DNA of 59,870 bases from Candidatus Aminicenantota bacterium (GCA_016934745.1 JAFGSF010000019.1:1-59870), one strand, 5' to 3'. Shown: positions 7,077 through 16,484, counted from the stretch's first letter. A program made the numbers and translations. The notes: a model not told the origin generated them from the letters alone.

Positions 7077-7697
7077 ATGAAAACAAACAATCCTGAAACC
7101 AAGGAGCGGATATTGCAGGCGGCTCAAAAGGAGTTTGCCGCCCGCGGCTTTGCCGGGGCGCGCATGGAAGCCATCGCCCGGGGAGCCGCGATCAACAAGG
7201 CCATGCTCTTTTATTACTTTTCGTCCAAGGACAACTTGTACCGGACGGTCCTGCTCGGAGTATTCAGCGAAATTTTTGGTGAAATCGGTCGTTTTCTTTC
7301 CCCGACGCTGACTCCCGGCCTTTTGCTGGAAAAATTTCCTGAAATCTACATCCGCTTCATTGCCCGCCATCCCGACCTGCTACGCATCATGGTTTTTGAC
7401 TTGATCCACAACCCGGAGAACGTGACCGCCGCCATGTCCGGGATCATTCATGATAAGATGGCCTTTGCGCCCCAACCTTTTCTCGAGTTGATCACGAAGT
7501 GGCACCGGCAGGGACTGATCAGCGAAGGCGATCCCCTGCATTTCATGATGAACATTGTCGCCCTGTCAATTTTCTCATTCATCGGCAAGCCCATGGTCGA
7601 AGCCATTTCCGGGATCCAGATCAAAGATGATGCCGATTTTTTCCGAAAGCGCATCGCCAGCGTGGTGAACGTCTTGAAACGGGGGATGTTGAAATGA
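7077..7697 (+). CDS. TetR/AcrR-family repressor (CecR-like)
   Basis: A 206-residue regulator. The N-terminal helix-turn-helix reads RILQAAQKEFAARGFAGARM, then AIARGAAINKAMLFYYFSSK and ENLY-type DNLYRTVL; a variable ligand-binding helical domain follows. It heads an operon of TolC-, HlyD- and ABC-transporter genes with four-base or similar overlaps, which matches the E. coli cecR-ybhGFSR arrangement. It most likely represses its own operon through the TAACC-N4-GGTTA dyad and is released by an exported drug or metabolite. The inducer is unknown. Confidence 0.88.
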   Translation: MKTNNPETKERILQAAQKEFAARGFAGARMEAIARGAAINKAMLFYYFSSKDNLYRTVLLGVFSEIFGEIGRFLSPTLTPGLLLEKFPEIYIRFIARHPDLLRIMVFDLIHNPENVTAAMSGIIHDKMAFAPQPFLELITKWHRQGLISEGDPLHFMMNIVALSIFSFIGKPMVEAISGIQIKDDADFFRKRIASVVNVLKRGMLK

Positions 7698-8998
7698 AAA
7701 AAAAACTGTTCCTGGCCTTCATGGCCAGCACCCTGATCCTGGCGGCCAAAGTGCCGCTGTCCCAGGCCGTAGTCAATGCCTGGAAAATCAGCCCGGGTCT
7801 TGACAGCCAGAAACTGGAAGAAAATGCCGCGGACACGGCCCGCTTGACGGCCCTGCGGCGCAAATACTTTTCCCTCTACCTGAACGGCAGTTACCGCTAC
7901 ACATCGGACACGATGCAGGTCAAGCTTTCCGACTTCCCCTTTCCAGCCAACGCCGACATGGCACCGGAAACGATCATCCTGTCTACTCCCAACCACAACA
8001 TTGACATGAAAATATCGCTGCTGCAGCCTGTTTACAGCGGCGGCATGTTGAGCAACGCCGTGCGCATGGAGGCGATCCGGGAAGCGGCGGAGCGTGATCT
8101 GACCAAAATGAAAAAGCTCGAACTGGCCGGTAAAGTCAAAAGTTCTTTTTTTAACCACCGCCTGTTTTCTCGCAAGCGGGATTCATTGAACCTGTTGCTG
8201 GACATCCTGAAATTGCACCAAGGCAAACTGGAAAATCTGTACGCGGAGGAATTGGTCAGGAAATCCGATCTGCTGGAAACGCGGACCAAGGTGGATGAGA
8301 TCCGGCTGAACCTGGAAGACCTGGAACAGTTGATCCGCAGCGAAGCGCTCAATTTCAGTACTCTGTGCGGTTATGAGCCCGGGGATATCGATGCGGATGC
8401 CCGTTCCGCCGATGAATCTTTGCCGGCGGCCCTGGAGTTTTTCCTGGCCCGGCACCCGCTGCTGCATTCTTTGGATGAAAGAGCGCGCATCCTGCAGATT
8501 CGAAAAAAAACGATCCGCGGCTCCTATCTTCCCCAGGTCAATGCTGCCGTCGAGTTTCATTACGGGCGCCCCGGGCAGAATATTTTCGTGACCCGCTGGA
8601 CGCCTTACGTGCTGGGGATGATCAACGTTTCCCTGCCGATTTTCAACTGGAACCAGGGGGAACGGGATAAAAAATTGGTCGATATCGCCGCGCGCAAGCT
8701 CCAGAACCAGCGCGACGATTTTGTCCGCGAAAGTGAAAGAAACCTACGGCAGCTGTATTTCCGAAAGGAAAGCCTGGAAAAAAAACTAGCCTTGCTGGAC
8801 AGTCTGGTGGCCAACGCCGCCGAGGATGCCCGCTTGAAGGAAGCCCTGTACTCGGAAAATCAGATTGATCATAACGATTACCTGGCTGCCCTGACCAGCC
8901 AGGAAAGGTCTCTTTCCAACCGCGAAGAGCTGCTCGCCCAGGTGGAATTGACCAAGGCCGGGATCCATGTCCTGATCGGGAAATTGGAGGAGGAATGA
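7694..8998 (+). CDS. TolC-family outer-membrane efflux protein
   Basis: 434 residues with an N-terminal signal peptide (KKKLFLAFMASTLILAA). The rest is long helical heptad segments alternating with beta segments, including RTKVDEIRLNLEDLEQLI and a second pseudo-repeat from about residue 240, as in TolC/OEP proteins that trimerise into an outer-membrane channel and periplasmic tunnel. The ATG overlaps the TetR stop codon by four bases and its own stop overlaps the HlyD start, so the genes are translationally coupled. It should form the exit duct for the ABC transporter encoded downstream. Confidence 0.85.
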   Translation: MKKKLFLAFMASTLILAAKVPLSQAVVNAWKISPGLDSQKLEENAADTARLTALRRKYFSLYLNGSYRYTSDTMQVKLSDFPFPANADMAPETIILSTPNHNIDMKISLLQPVYSGGMLSNAVRMEAIREAAERDLTKMKKLELAGKVKSSFFNHRLFSRKRDSLNLLLDILKLHQGKLENLYAEELVRKSDLLETRTKVDEIRLNLEDLEQLIRSEALNFSTLCGYEPGDIDADARSADESLPAALEFFLARHPLLHSLDERARILQIRKKTIRGSYLPQVNAAVEFHYGRPGQNIFVTRWTPYVLGMINVSLPIFNWNQGERDKKLVDIAARKLQNQRDDFVRESERNLRQLYFRKESLEKKLALLDSLVANAAEDARLKEALYSENQIDHNDYLAALTSQERSLSNREELLAQVELTKAGIHVLIGKLEEE

Positions 8999-9879
8999 TG
9001 AAAAAAACAGCAGTTCTGCTGGGCTTGCTGGCGTTCTTTTTTTCCTGCCAGAAAAAAGAATCGGAAATCCGGGCGCCGGGCGTGGTCGATGGCGAGATCG
9101 CCAGCGTCAAGGCCATGACGGCGGGGACATTGGACAGCTTGTTGGTCCAGGAAGGCCAGGCCGTGAAAAAAGGGGAATTGCTCGCCGAGATCAACCGTGA
9201 CAAGCTCCGCAACGGTATTGAAGAGCTGGACCTGGCTGGCAGGGAGATAGTCAACAATGAAATCCGCGCCCGGGAAAAAAGGCAGCTGCTGGCCCTCAAT
9301 TTTGACTATTGGCAAAAACAGGTGCAGCGCTTTGAACGCCTGAAGCAGAGCCAGTCCATTTCAGGTGACCAACTGGAGAGATCCCGGCTGCAGTTGAAAG
9401 AAGCCCGAACCTCGCTTTTTGAACTGGACCGGTCACTGGAAGCGCTGCAGATCCAGAAGGAGCGGATCGCCAACAAACGACAGGCATTCAACTTGGCCGA
9501 ACGGGACATGCTGTTGCTATCTCCGGTTTCAGGTGTGGTGCTGGAGACATTCATCAGTGCGGGTGAAAATGTTTTTCCCGGTGTGGCCCTGGCGGACGTC
9601 CTGGATCTGGCCAGCCTTTTCGTCGACGTGTTCATCGAAGAGAAAGAGATTGCCGCTTTGAAGCTGGGCCAGCAGGCCCGGATCATTGTCGATGGCATGG
9701 AAGAACGTTCTTTTTCCGGTCGCATTTCCGCTTTTGGCAGGAAGGCCGAGTTTTCGCCCAAGTATATCGTGGCTGAAAAAGAACGCCAGGCCCTGCTGTA
9801 CCAGGTAAAGGTCAGGCTCGATCAGGACCTTGATGTTTTCAAGATCGGCATGCCGGTCACCGTGATTTTCAATCAGTAA
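8995..9879 (+). CDS. HlyD/YbhG-like membrane-fusion lipoprotein
   Basis: 294-residue periplasmic adaptor. The N-terminus has a signal peptide with a lipobox-like LAFFFSC, so Cys19 is probably lipidated. A biotinyl-lipoyl-like half (APGVVDGEIASVKAM, VQEGQAVKKGELLAEI) precedes a coiled-coil hairpin of about 100 residues, then the second lipoyl half (LLSPVSGVVLETFISAGE) and a beta-barrel domain. It links the inner-membrane ABC transporter to the TolC duct. ATG 8995 overlaps the previous stop; ATG 8998 would remove one Met and is equally possible. Confidence 0.85.
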   Translation: MMKKTAVLLGLLAFFFSCQKKESEIRAPGVVDGEIASVKAMTAGTLDSLLVQEGQAVKKGELLAEINRDKLRNGIEELDLAGREIVNNEIRAREKRQLLALNFDYWQKQVQRFERLKQSQSISGDQLERSRLQLKEARTSLFELDRSLEALQIQKERIANKRQAFNLAERDMLLLSPVSGVVLETFISAGENVFPGVALADVLDLASLFVDVFIEEKEIAALKLGQQARIIVDGMEERSFSGRISAFGRKAEFSPKYIVAEKERQALLYQVKVRLDQDLDVFKIGMPVTVIFNQ

Positions 9880-9891
9880 GGCAAGGTAACG

Positions 9892-10782
9892 ATGGTCCGC
9901 CTGGAACACGTCTCCAAATCGTTCGCCGCGATCAAGGCCGTGGATGATGTTACCCTGGACATCCAACGGGCGGCGATCACCATCCTGACCGGAGCGGATG
10001 GCGCCGGCAAATCAACCATTTTCAAGATGCTGGTCGGACTGGTTAAAATGGATTCGGGAACGATTTTCCTGAATGGTCAAGATATCGGCGGAAACTACTC
10101 CTGCCTCACTTCTGTTTGCGGCTATATGCCCGAGAAGTTTTCCCTGTATACCGACTTGAGCGTCGAGGAGAACCTGAATTTTTTTGCCGCGATCCAGCAG
10201 GTGCCGTTGCGCCGGCGTGAAGAGCTCAAGCAACGTCTTCTGGAAAGGACCGGAATGGGCCCTTTCCGTCATCGCCGCGCCGGAGCCCTTTCGGGCGGCA
10301 TGAAACAGAAACTGGCCTTGTCGACGATCCTGCTTTCTTCGCCGGAGCTGATCATCCTCGACGAACCGACCACCGGTGTGGACCCCTTGTCGCGCATTGA
10401 ATTTTTCACCATCATTGAGACGCTCAAGAACGAAGGCAAAACCATCGTCATGTCGACCCCGTACCTCGACGAAGCCGAAAAAGGTGACCAAATCGTGTTC
10501 ATCAAGAACGGCTGCATTATGCGTCAGGATTCGATCGCGGGTTTGCGCAACTCTTTTCCGGCGCGCCTGTTTCGCATCCTGCCGCGCGACAATATTTTTG
10601 AAGCCATGGCCGGAATCGAAGCCATTCCCGGCCTGGCGGGCCAGGCGCATATGCGTGGCAAATTCATCCGCTACATGCAGACCGGGACGGAAAATCTGGG
10701 CCGGCAAATCCCGCACCTGGAAATGGTGGAGGAAAAACCGACCCTGGAAGACATGTATATCTATTACGAGAGGCGGCAGTGA
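9892..10782 (+). CDS. ABC transporter ATPase, first half of a split YbhF (non-canonical H-loop)
   Basis: 296-residue nucleotide-binding subunit. Walker A is GADGAGKST, the signature LSGGMKQKLAL and Walker B LIILDEP. The switch His is absent: the H-loop reads MSTPYLDEAE, where STH is usual. It pairs with the next gene, which shows the opposite defect. E. coli YbhF carries two such domains in one chain, and here they are separate genes overlapping by four bases. Together they should power efflux through the two permeases downstream. Confidence 0.88.
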   Translation: MVRLEHVSKSFAAIKAVDDVTLDIQRAAITILTGADGAGKSTIFKMLVGLVKMDSGTIFLNGQDIGGNYSCLTSVCGYMPEKFSLYTDLSVEENLNFFAAIQQVPLRRREELKQRLLERTGMGPFRHRRAGALSGGMKQKLALSTILLSSPELIILDEPTTGVDPLSRIEFFTIIETLKNEGKTIVMSTPYLDEAEKGDQIVFIKNGCIMRQDSIAGLRNSFPARLFRILPRDNIFEAMAGIEAIPGLAGQAHMRGKFIRYMQTGTENLGRQIPHLEMVEEKPTLEDMYIYYERRQ

Positions 10783-11519
10783 GTACTCCCGTTCCGGCCA
10801 TTGCCGTGAGTGATCTTCACAAGAGTTTCGGTCACTTCCAGGCCGTGAAGGGAATTTCTTTCGACGTTCTTCCGGGAGAAATCGTCGGTTTCCTGGGACC
10901 CAATGGGGCCGGCAAAACGACCACCATCAAGATGATCACCGGACTGCTGAAAATCACGTCTGGAACCATCCGGATCGGCGGGCTGGACAATCGCAAGCAT
11001 CTGGCCGCAATCAAGAAAAAATTGGGTTATATGTCGCAGAAATTCTCACTCTACGCCCTGCTGACGGCAATGGAAAATATCGAATTTTTCGGAGGCATAT
11101 CGGGATTGGCTCCGCATGAGCTGAGGGCCCGCATGCACGTGATGGCGGAACAGGTCGCGCCCGATGTCCTGCGGCAAAAAATCCAGGATGTGCCCCCCGG
11201 CATCCGCCAGAAGGTGGCTCTCTTTGTTTGTCTGCTGCCGGAGCCGGAGATCATCCTGCTTGACGAGCCGACTTCCGGGGTGGATCCCGAAGCGCGCCGC
11301 AACTTCTGGAACGAGATCTATGGGCTGAAAAAGCGGGGCAAAACCCTGCTGGTATCGACCCACAACCTGGACGAGGCCGAATACTGTGATCGCATCATCA
11401 TCATCCACAATGGTGATATCGTCGCCAGCGGCGCACCGGACGAGTTGTTGCGCCGGCATCAGCAAGTGAACATTGAAGCGCTTTTCGAGAACGCCATAAA
11501 AAATCATGGGCAGAATTAA
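10779..11519 (+). CDS. ABC transporter ATPase, second half of a split YbhF (degenerate signature motif)
   Basis: 246 residues starting at GTG 10779, which overlaps the previous stop. Walker A GPNGAGKTT, Walker B IILLDEP and H-loop STHNLDEAE are intact, but the signature motif is VPPGIRQKVA instead of LSGGQ. In a heterodimer with the preceding ATPase, its intact Walker and His motifs would face the intact LSGG of the partner, forming one competent site. The other site would be degenerate. This is the asymmetric arrangement known for heterodimeric ABC exporters. Confidence 0.88.
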   Translation: MSTPVPAIAVSDLHKSFGHFQAVKGISFDVLPGEIVGFLGPNGAGKTTTIKMITGLLKITSGTIRIGGLDNRKHLAAIKKKLGYMSQKFSLYALLTAMENIEFFGGISGLAPHELRARMHVMAEQVAPDVLRQKIQDVPPGIRQKVALFVCLLPEPEIILLDEPTSGVDPEARRNFWNEIYGLKKRGKTLLVSTHNLDEAEYCDRIIIIHNGDIVASGAPDELLRRHQQVNIEALFENAIKNHGQN

Positions 11520-12630
11520 AGCGATCATCGTCAAGGAATTTTTTCATATCCTGCGCGATCCACGCAGCCTGACCCTGGTTTTCATTACGCCGCTGGTCAT
11601 GATATTCATCCTTGGTTACTCGATCTCCTATGACCTGAATCGCATCGATGCCGTGGTCATTGATCATGCCCAAAGCCGCTGGTCGAAGGCGTTGAGCGAA
11701 ACTTTTGCCGCCAACCGTATTTTCGTCATCCAAAGCCGCGCGGCTGATACCGGGAACCCCCTTTCCCTGGCTGCCGCCGAGCAACTGCTGCGCCTCGGAA
11801 AAATCAAGGAAATCATTGTCATCCCGGCCGATTTTTCCAGGCGACTGAACGCCCACGGACAAAGCGAAGTCGGGCTGGTCATCGACGGCAGCGACACCAA
11901 TGTCGCCAACCTGGTTTTTCAATACACGGAAAGGATCCTGCTGGAATTCACGGCGGCCATGAAGGGCTCCGGACAATTGCTCAAGATCGATACCAAGATA
12001 TTTTTCAACCCCGAAGCCCGCAGCCAATTTTTCTTCATCCCCGGGCTGGTCGCGGTCATTCTTCTGATGATCTCGGCCATGCTCACCTCGCTGAGTATCG
12101 CCAAGGAAAGGGAAACCGGTTCCATTTCATTGCTGTTCATTTCACCCTTGAAGTCCGGGGAGATCGTCCTGGGCAAAACACTCCCTTACATTATGGTCGC
12201 CCTGCTCGACGGCGTGATCATCCTCCTGTTCGCCCGTTTCTGGTTCGGCATCCCGCTGCGCGGGAGCCTGATCGTACTGATGCTGTTCGCCTTGCTTTAT
12301 ATTATTTCAGGATTGGCGTTGGGCATCCTGATATCGACCATCGCCCCCAGCCAGCGGGTGGCCATGCTGGCCACGCTGCTGTCCACCATGTTGCCGTCCT
12401 TTCTCCTTTCCGGTTTCATTTTTCCCCTCGATTCACTCAGCCCGATTTTGCAGGCGATCTCCTACATCATTCCCGCCACTTATTTTCTGCGCATCATCCG
12501 CGGCGTGATCCTCAAGGGAGCCGAATTGAAGCATTTTCTTTTTGAAGGCGTCATGATGATCGTGCTCAGCATGGTGCTTCTGGCAGCGGCAACCAGTAAA
12601 TTCAATCAGCAGAGGAAGGCCGTGCAATGA
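11506..12630 (+). CDS. ABC-2 type permease (YbhS/YbhR-like)
   Basis: 374-residue inner-membrane subunit. One N-terminal transmembrane helix (LTLVFITPLVMIFILGY) is followed by a ~150-residue extracytoplasmic domain, then about five helices from residue 180 on (FIPGLVAVILLMISAML, IISGLALGILIS). The conserved KERETGSISLLFISPL motif marks the ATPase-coupling segment of ABC-2 exporters. It overlaps the ATPase gene by 14 bases and the next permease by four. It is expected to form a heterodimer with that permease. Confidence 0.87.
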   Translation: MGRIKAIIVKEFFHILRDPRSLTLVFITPLVMIFILGYSISYDLNRIDAVVIDHAQSRWSKALSETFAANRIFVIQSRAADTGNPLSLAAAEQLLRLGKIKEIIVIPADFSRRLNAHGQSEVGLVIDGSDTNVANLVFQYTERILLEFTAAMKGSGQLLKIDTKIFFNPEARSQFFFIPGLVAVILLMISAMLTSLSIAKERETGSISLLFISPLKSGEIVLGKTLPYIMVALLDGVIILLFARFWFGIPLRGSLIVLMLFALLYIISGLALGILISTIAPSQRVAMLATLLSTMLPSFLLSGFIFPLDSLSPILQAISYIIPATYFLRIIRGVILKGAELKHFLFEGVMMIVLSMVLLAAATSKFNQQRKAVQ

Positions 12631-13730
12631 AATTGTTTTACCTGGTCAAGAAAGAATTCATCGAGATCACCCGCCAGAAAGAACTGCTGTTCCTGATGTT
12701 CGTCGGCCCGGTCATCCAGATCATCATCCTCGGCTATGTCATTTCCACCGATATCCGTCATGTGCCGGTGGGCATCGTCAATATGGCTCAAGGGCAGGCA
12801 GCCGGGCAAATGATCCAGCGCATCCGCCAAACACCCCTTTTCAATGTGCGTTATGAGAGTGAGCAGAGTGTGGATAACCTCGACTTGCTTAAAAAGGGAG
12901 AAGTGAAAGCCATGTTGATCTTTCGTGATGCCCTGGACCAAAAGCGACATATCCTGAAATATCCCGAAGTGCAGATTCTCATGGACGGCATGGATTCCAA
13001 TACGTCGATGATCGCCGCCGGCTATTTCAATGGCGTCATCAAGAATTATATTCTGCATGATATGGAAAAGCTGGGGCAGGGGCTGCCGTTTAGCTCCAGG
13101 GCCGTTTTCCGCTTCAACCCACAGCTGCGCAGCATTAACTATATGGGACCGGGGATCGTTGGCTTTCTGCTGACCATCATCACCATGTTTCTGACCTCCG
13201 CTTCACTGGTTCGGGAAAAGGAACAGCAAACGCTGGACACCCTCCTGATTTCGCCGTTGAACACCCTGGAAATCTATATCGGCAAAGCGCTGCCGGCGGC
13301 CTTGATCGGGCTGCTCGATATGGTTATCGGTCTTCTGGTCGTGGTCCTCTGGTTCGGTATCCCGTTTCGCGGCAGCATGTTCTATCTCTTTCTGGCTTCC
13401 CTAGTCTATTTGGCCGCCATCCTGTCCTATGCTTTGCTGATTTCAGTCCTGTCCGCCACTACTCAGCAGGCTATGTTCTTCTCCTGGTTCTCGTTGATGA
13501 TATTTCTCCTGATGTCGGGCTTTTTTACTCCGGTGGACAATATCCCTCCGCTCTTGCGTATCCTGGCTGACATCAATCCCTTACGCTACCTGCTCAAGAT
13601 CATCCGCGAAATCTTCCTGAAGGGCAATGGCATTGCCTATTTTTGGAAGGATCTGTTGGCCCTGGGCGGCATTGCCCTGACCCTGATGGCGGTTTCCCTG
13701 CTGAATTTCAAGCGTTTCTTATCCAAGTGA
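12627..13730 (+). CDS. ABC-2 type permease (YbhR-like), partner subunit
   Basis: 367 residues with the same plan as the preceding permease: an N-terminal helix (LLFLMFVGPVIQIIILGYVI), a large periplasmic domain, and five C-terminal helices. The coupling motif is REKEQQTLDTLLISPL. It closes the seven-gene efflux operon started by tetR. Overlapping start and stop codons through the operon imply balanced synthesis of the tripartite pump. The substrate is unknown; E. coli YbhFSR is linked to cephalosporin/chloramphenicol sensitivity and cation export. Confidence 0.87.
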   Translation: MKLFYLVKKEFIEITRQKELLFLMFVGPVIQIIILGYVISTDIRHVPVGIVNMAQGQAAGQMIQRIRQTPLFNVRYESEQSVDNLDLLKKGEVKAMLIFRDALDQKRHILKYPEVQILMDGMDSNTSMIAAGYFNGVIKNYILHDMEKLGQGLPFSSRAVFRFNPQLRSINYMGPGIVGFLLTIITMFLTSASLVREKEQQTLDTLLISPLNTLEIYIGKALPAALIGLLDMVIGLLVVVLWFGIPFRGSMFYLFLASLVYLAAILSYALLISVLSATTQQAMFFSWFSLMIFLLMSGFFTPVDNIPPLLRILADINPLRYLLKIIREIFLKGNGIAYFWKDLLALGGIALTLMAVSLLNFKRFLSK

Positions 13731-13766
13731 CGGTCTGCCGGTCCGCTTGAATCGGGGTTGGTTTCG

Positions 13767-13795
13767 TTTACAGGGCGGTCCGGTAATGGTATAAT
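13767..13795 (+). promoter_or_regulatory. Deoxynucleoside kinase-pan operon promoter; leaderless
   Basis: TTTACA (13767-13772) and a perfect TATAAT (13790-13795) have a 17-bp spacer. Only eight bases separate the -10 element from ATG 13804, and no ribosome site lies between. Confidence 0.65.
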
Positions 13796-13803
13796 GAACG
13801 CCG

Positions 13804-14442
13804 ATGACTGATTTAAAGTATATTGCCGTGGAAGGGTTGATCAAATCGGGGAAAACCAAGCTGGCCCGGATCCTGGCCGAAGAATTCAAGTCCCGGCTGG
13901 TCCTGGACAACCAGAGCAACCCCTTTTTGAAGGAGTACTACGAATCGTATTCCTCCACCTACAACCCCCTGGCCCTGAAAGCCCAGTTGATATTCCTAAT
14001 CAACCGCTTCAACCAGCAACTGGAGATGAAACAAAAAGACCTCTTTCAAAAAACCACCGTTGCCAATTACATTTTTTACAAGGACGGTATCTACGCCCAC
14101 ACGGTACTGAGCGATGAAGATCTGGATATTTACAAGAAAATACTGAATGTTTTTTCCGAGAAGATCGTATCCTGCGGCTTGGTGATCTATTTGCAGACTT
14201 CATTTTCTGAAATGATCCAGCGGATCCACAAGTTCGGCAGCGAGCTTGAAAAAAGGATGCCCAGCGAGTACTGGCGGGAAATATATGAAGCCTACAATTA
14301 TTATTTCTTCAATTACAAATTGTCGCCGCTGCTGGTGGTCAACGTCGAAAAAACCGACTTCGAAAACCGCAGGGAGATCGACAACCTGATCCGGGAAATA
14401 AAAAATCATAAAAAAGGAATCAGCTACTATGCACCGGCCTGA
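13804..14442 (+). CDS. Deoxynucleoside kinase-family protein
   Basis: 212 residues. The P-loop is EGLIKSGKTKLARIL; then come a helical region with NRFNQQLEMKQKDLF and the conserved lid-type segment near RIHKFGSELEKRMPSEYW. These match the dCK/dGK deoxynucleoside kinase family, which phosphorylates salvaged deoxynucleosides. The usual DRS motif is not obvious (DLFQKTTVANYIFYKDGIYA takes its place), so the substrate is uncertain. It overlaps panB by 14 bases, an order that recurs in some bacteria where this kinase precedes pantothenate genes. It starts directly after a strong -10 element. Confidence 0.7.
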   Translation: MTDLKYIAVEGLIKSGKTKLARILAEEFKSRLVLDNQSNPFLKEYYESYSSTYNPLALKAQLIFLINRFNQQLEMKQKDLFQKTTVANYIFYKDGIYAHTVLSDEDLDIYKKILNVFSEKIVSCGLVIYLQTSFSEMIQRIHKFGSELEKRMPSEYWREIYEAYNYYFFNYKLSPLLVVNVEKTDFENRREIDNLIREIKNHKKGISYYAPA

Positions 14443-15274
14443 GTTGGGAAAAAAAACGGTATTATTCCTGGCTCAAAAAAAAACCAAGGGTGAAAAGATC
14501 GCCGCGGTGACGGCCTTTGATTTTCCGACTGCGCGTATCGCCGCCGAGGCCGGCGTAGACATTATTTTGGTCGGGGATTCGCTGGGCATGGCGCTGCAGG
14601 GGCGGGAAAACACACTGAAAGTGACCATGGACGACATGGTCTATCATACATCCCTGGTCGCCCGTGCCCGGCCTCCGGCACTGGTCGTCAGCGACATGCC
14701 TTATGGATCGTTTCATGGCAGCATAGAAAAAAGCGTGGAAAACGCCTGTCGCTTTATCAAGGAAGGCGGGGCCGAAGCTGTTAAGCTCGAGGGGGGGCGC
14801 AAACGCTTCCAGGTTATTGAAGCTCTGCTGAACGCCGAGATCCCGGTCATGGCCCATCTCGGATTAACTCCGCAATCGGTGCTGCGGATGGGTGGATTCA
14901 AGGTCCAGGGCAAGCTGCGTGAAAAAGCCCGCGAAATCCTCGCTGACGCCCAGGCATTGGAAAAACTTGGCGTGTTCGCCATTGTCTTGGAATCGATCCC
15001 CCAGGAGCTGGCAAAAAAAATAAGCGCCAACTTGAATATTCCGACGATCGGCATCGGGGCCGGTCCTTTCTGCGATGGGCAGGTACTGGTTTTTTCTGAC
15101 CTAGTCGGGCTGACCAGCATGAACCTGCCGAAGTTCGTCCGCCAGTATGCCGATACCCTTGCCATCTGGCAAAAGGCGCTGCGGGAATATGTCCGCGACG
15201 TGCAAAGCGCTGCTTTTCCCGATGACCATGAAAGTTACCATTTGCATAAAGACATCGACGAATTTCTCAAATGA
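14429..15274 (+). CDS. panB: 3-methyl-2-oxobutanoate hydroxymethyltransferase
   Basis: 281-residue decameric TIM-barrel enzyme that transfers a hydroxymethyl group from 5,10-methylene-THF to alpha-ketoisovalerate, giving ketopantoate. Family motifs include KIAAVTAFDFPTARIAAEAG, DIILVGDSLGM, VVSDMPYGSFH and GIGAGPFCDGQVLV. The length is normal (E. coli 264). It overlaps the kinase gene upstream and panC downstream (ATGA). An AAGGA ribosome site lies nine bases before ATG 14429. First committed step of pantothenate and CoA synthesis. Confidence 0.96.
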   Translation: MHRPELGKKTVLFLAQKKTKGEKIAAVTAFDFPTARIAAEAGVDIILVGDSLGMALQGRENTLKVTMDDMVYHTSLVARARPPALVVSDMPYGSFHGSIEKSVENACRFIKEGGAEAVKLEGGRKRFQVIEALLNAEIPVMAHLGLTPQSVLRMGGFKVQGKLREKAREILADAQALEKLGVFAIVLESIPQELAKKISANLNIPTIGIGAGPFCDGQVLVFSDLVGLTSMNLPKFVRQYADTLAIWQKALREYVRDVQSAAFPDDHESYHLHKDIDEFLK

Positions 15275-16122
15275 AAATTTGCCGCACCATCCCAAGTTTA
15301 GTTGAAGCGATATCTCGGGCCGGTCGGCAAAGCATCGGTTTTGTGCCGACGATGGGTTTTTTGCATGCCGGACACCTCAGCCTGGTCGAAAGGTGCCGGC
15401 AGGAAAACGACTTGGCGGTCGTATCCATATTCGTCAATCCGTCCCAATTCGGTTTAAACGAGGATCTGGACCGCTACCCGCGTGACCTGGAACGAGACAG
15501 CGCCCTATTGGAAAAAGAACGGGTTGACCTGCTTTTTCTGCCCGGCAGGGCGGATATCTATCCACCAGGCTACGCGACGTATGTCAGCGTGGATGGTTTG
15601 GATGCGGTCTTGTGCGGGGCATCACGCCCAGGCCATTTCCGCGGCGTGGCCACGGTGGTGCTCAAGCTTTTCAACCTGGTGCACCCGCAGCGGGCTTATT
15701 TTGGCCAAAAGGATGCCCAGCAGGCGATCATTATCTGCCGCATGGTCTGCGACCTGAACCTGCCCGTGCAGATCAAGGTTCTGCCCATCGTGCGTGACCG
15801 TGACGGCCTCGCCCTCTCTTCACGCAATATTTATCTTTCTCCGGCAGAACGGCGGGCAGCCAGGCACTTGCCGCAGGCGTTGACCATGGCCGCCGATCTC
15901 ATCAGCCGTGGCGTGCAGGAAGCCGCGGTTCTGAAAAAAGCCATGGCTGAAGAATTCGCCAAAGACCGGCTCATCCAAGTTGATTATATCGCCGTGACCG
16001 GGTTGCAGGACCTGGTTGACCTGACGCTCATCCAGCCGGGGAACACGCTGATTGCCGCGGCCATTCGTGTCGGCAAAACCCGTCTCATCGATAATTTAAT
16101 ACTAGGAGATTTGTCATGCTGA
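15271..16122 (+). CDS. panC: Pantothenate synthetase
   Basis: 283-residue ATP-dependent ligase joining pantoate and beta-alanine. It has the HIGH-type motif PTMGFLHAGHLSLV, VVSIFVNPSQFG, GASRPGHFRGVATVV and the KMSKS-like SSRNIYLS. ATG 15271 overlaps the panB stop by four bases and the gene overlaps panD by seven. Length and motif order are typical. It acts between PanB and PanD products in the cytoplasm; the ketopantoate reductase panE is not in this window. Confidence 0.96.
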   Translation: MKICRTIPSLVEAISRAGRQSIGFVPTMGFLHAGHLSLVERCRQENDLAVVSIFVNPSQFGLNEDLDRYPRDLERDSALLEKERVDLLFLPGRADIYPPGYATYVSVDGLDAVLCGASRPGHFRGVATVVLKLFNLVHPQRAYFGQKDAQQAIIICRMVCDLNLPVQIKVLPIVRDRDGLALSSRNIYLSPAERRAARHLPQALTMAADLISRGVQEAAVLKKAMAEEFAKDRLIQVDYIAVTGLQDLVDLTLIQPGNTLIAAAIRVGKTRLIDNLILGDLSC

Positions 16123-16484
16123 TCCCTTTTTTGATTTCAAAGATACACCGGGCCGCAGTCACCGGCTGTGACATCAACTATGAGGGGAGTATTTCCATTG
16201 ATGAGGAAATCATTGAAAAAGCCGGTCTGCGCCTGTATCAAAAAGTAGATGTATACAATATCAGCAACGGGGCGCGTTTTTCCACCTATGTGATCCCCTG
16301 GCCGCGCGCCTCCCGGGGCATCGTGGTCAATGGTGCCGCCGCCCGCATGGTGCAGCCGGGCGACATGGTCATTATCGCCGCCTATGCGCTGATCGACGAG
16401 AAGGAAGTGAATTCGCTGCATGCCGTGATCGTCAACATGGCGCCCGGCAACATCATAGAGAAAATCACCCAAACGAAACTGTGA
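16116..16484 (+). CDS. panD: Aspartate 1-decarboxylase proenzyme
   Basis: 122 residues. PanD is a self-processing pyruvoyl enzyme that makes beta-alanine from aspartate. The cleavage site Gly-Ser is present in NYEGSISIDE near residue 25; cleavage would convert the Ser to the pyruvoyl cofactor. NGARFSTYVI, NGAAARMVQPGD and VIIAAYA are conserved substrate-site segments. AGGAGATT lies just before the ATG, inside the end of panC. It completes the panBCD set. Confidence 0.95.
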   Translation: MLIPFLISKIHRAAVTGCDINYEGSISIDEEIIEKAGLRLYQKVDVYNISNGARFSTYVIPWPRASRGIVVNGAAARMVQPGDMVIIAAYALIDEKEVNSLHAVIVNMAPGNIIEKITQTKL

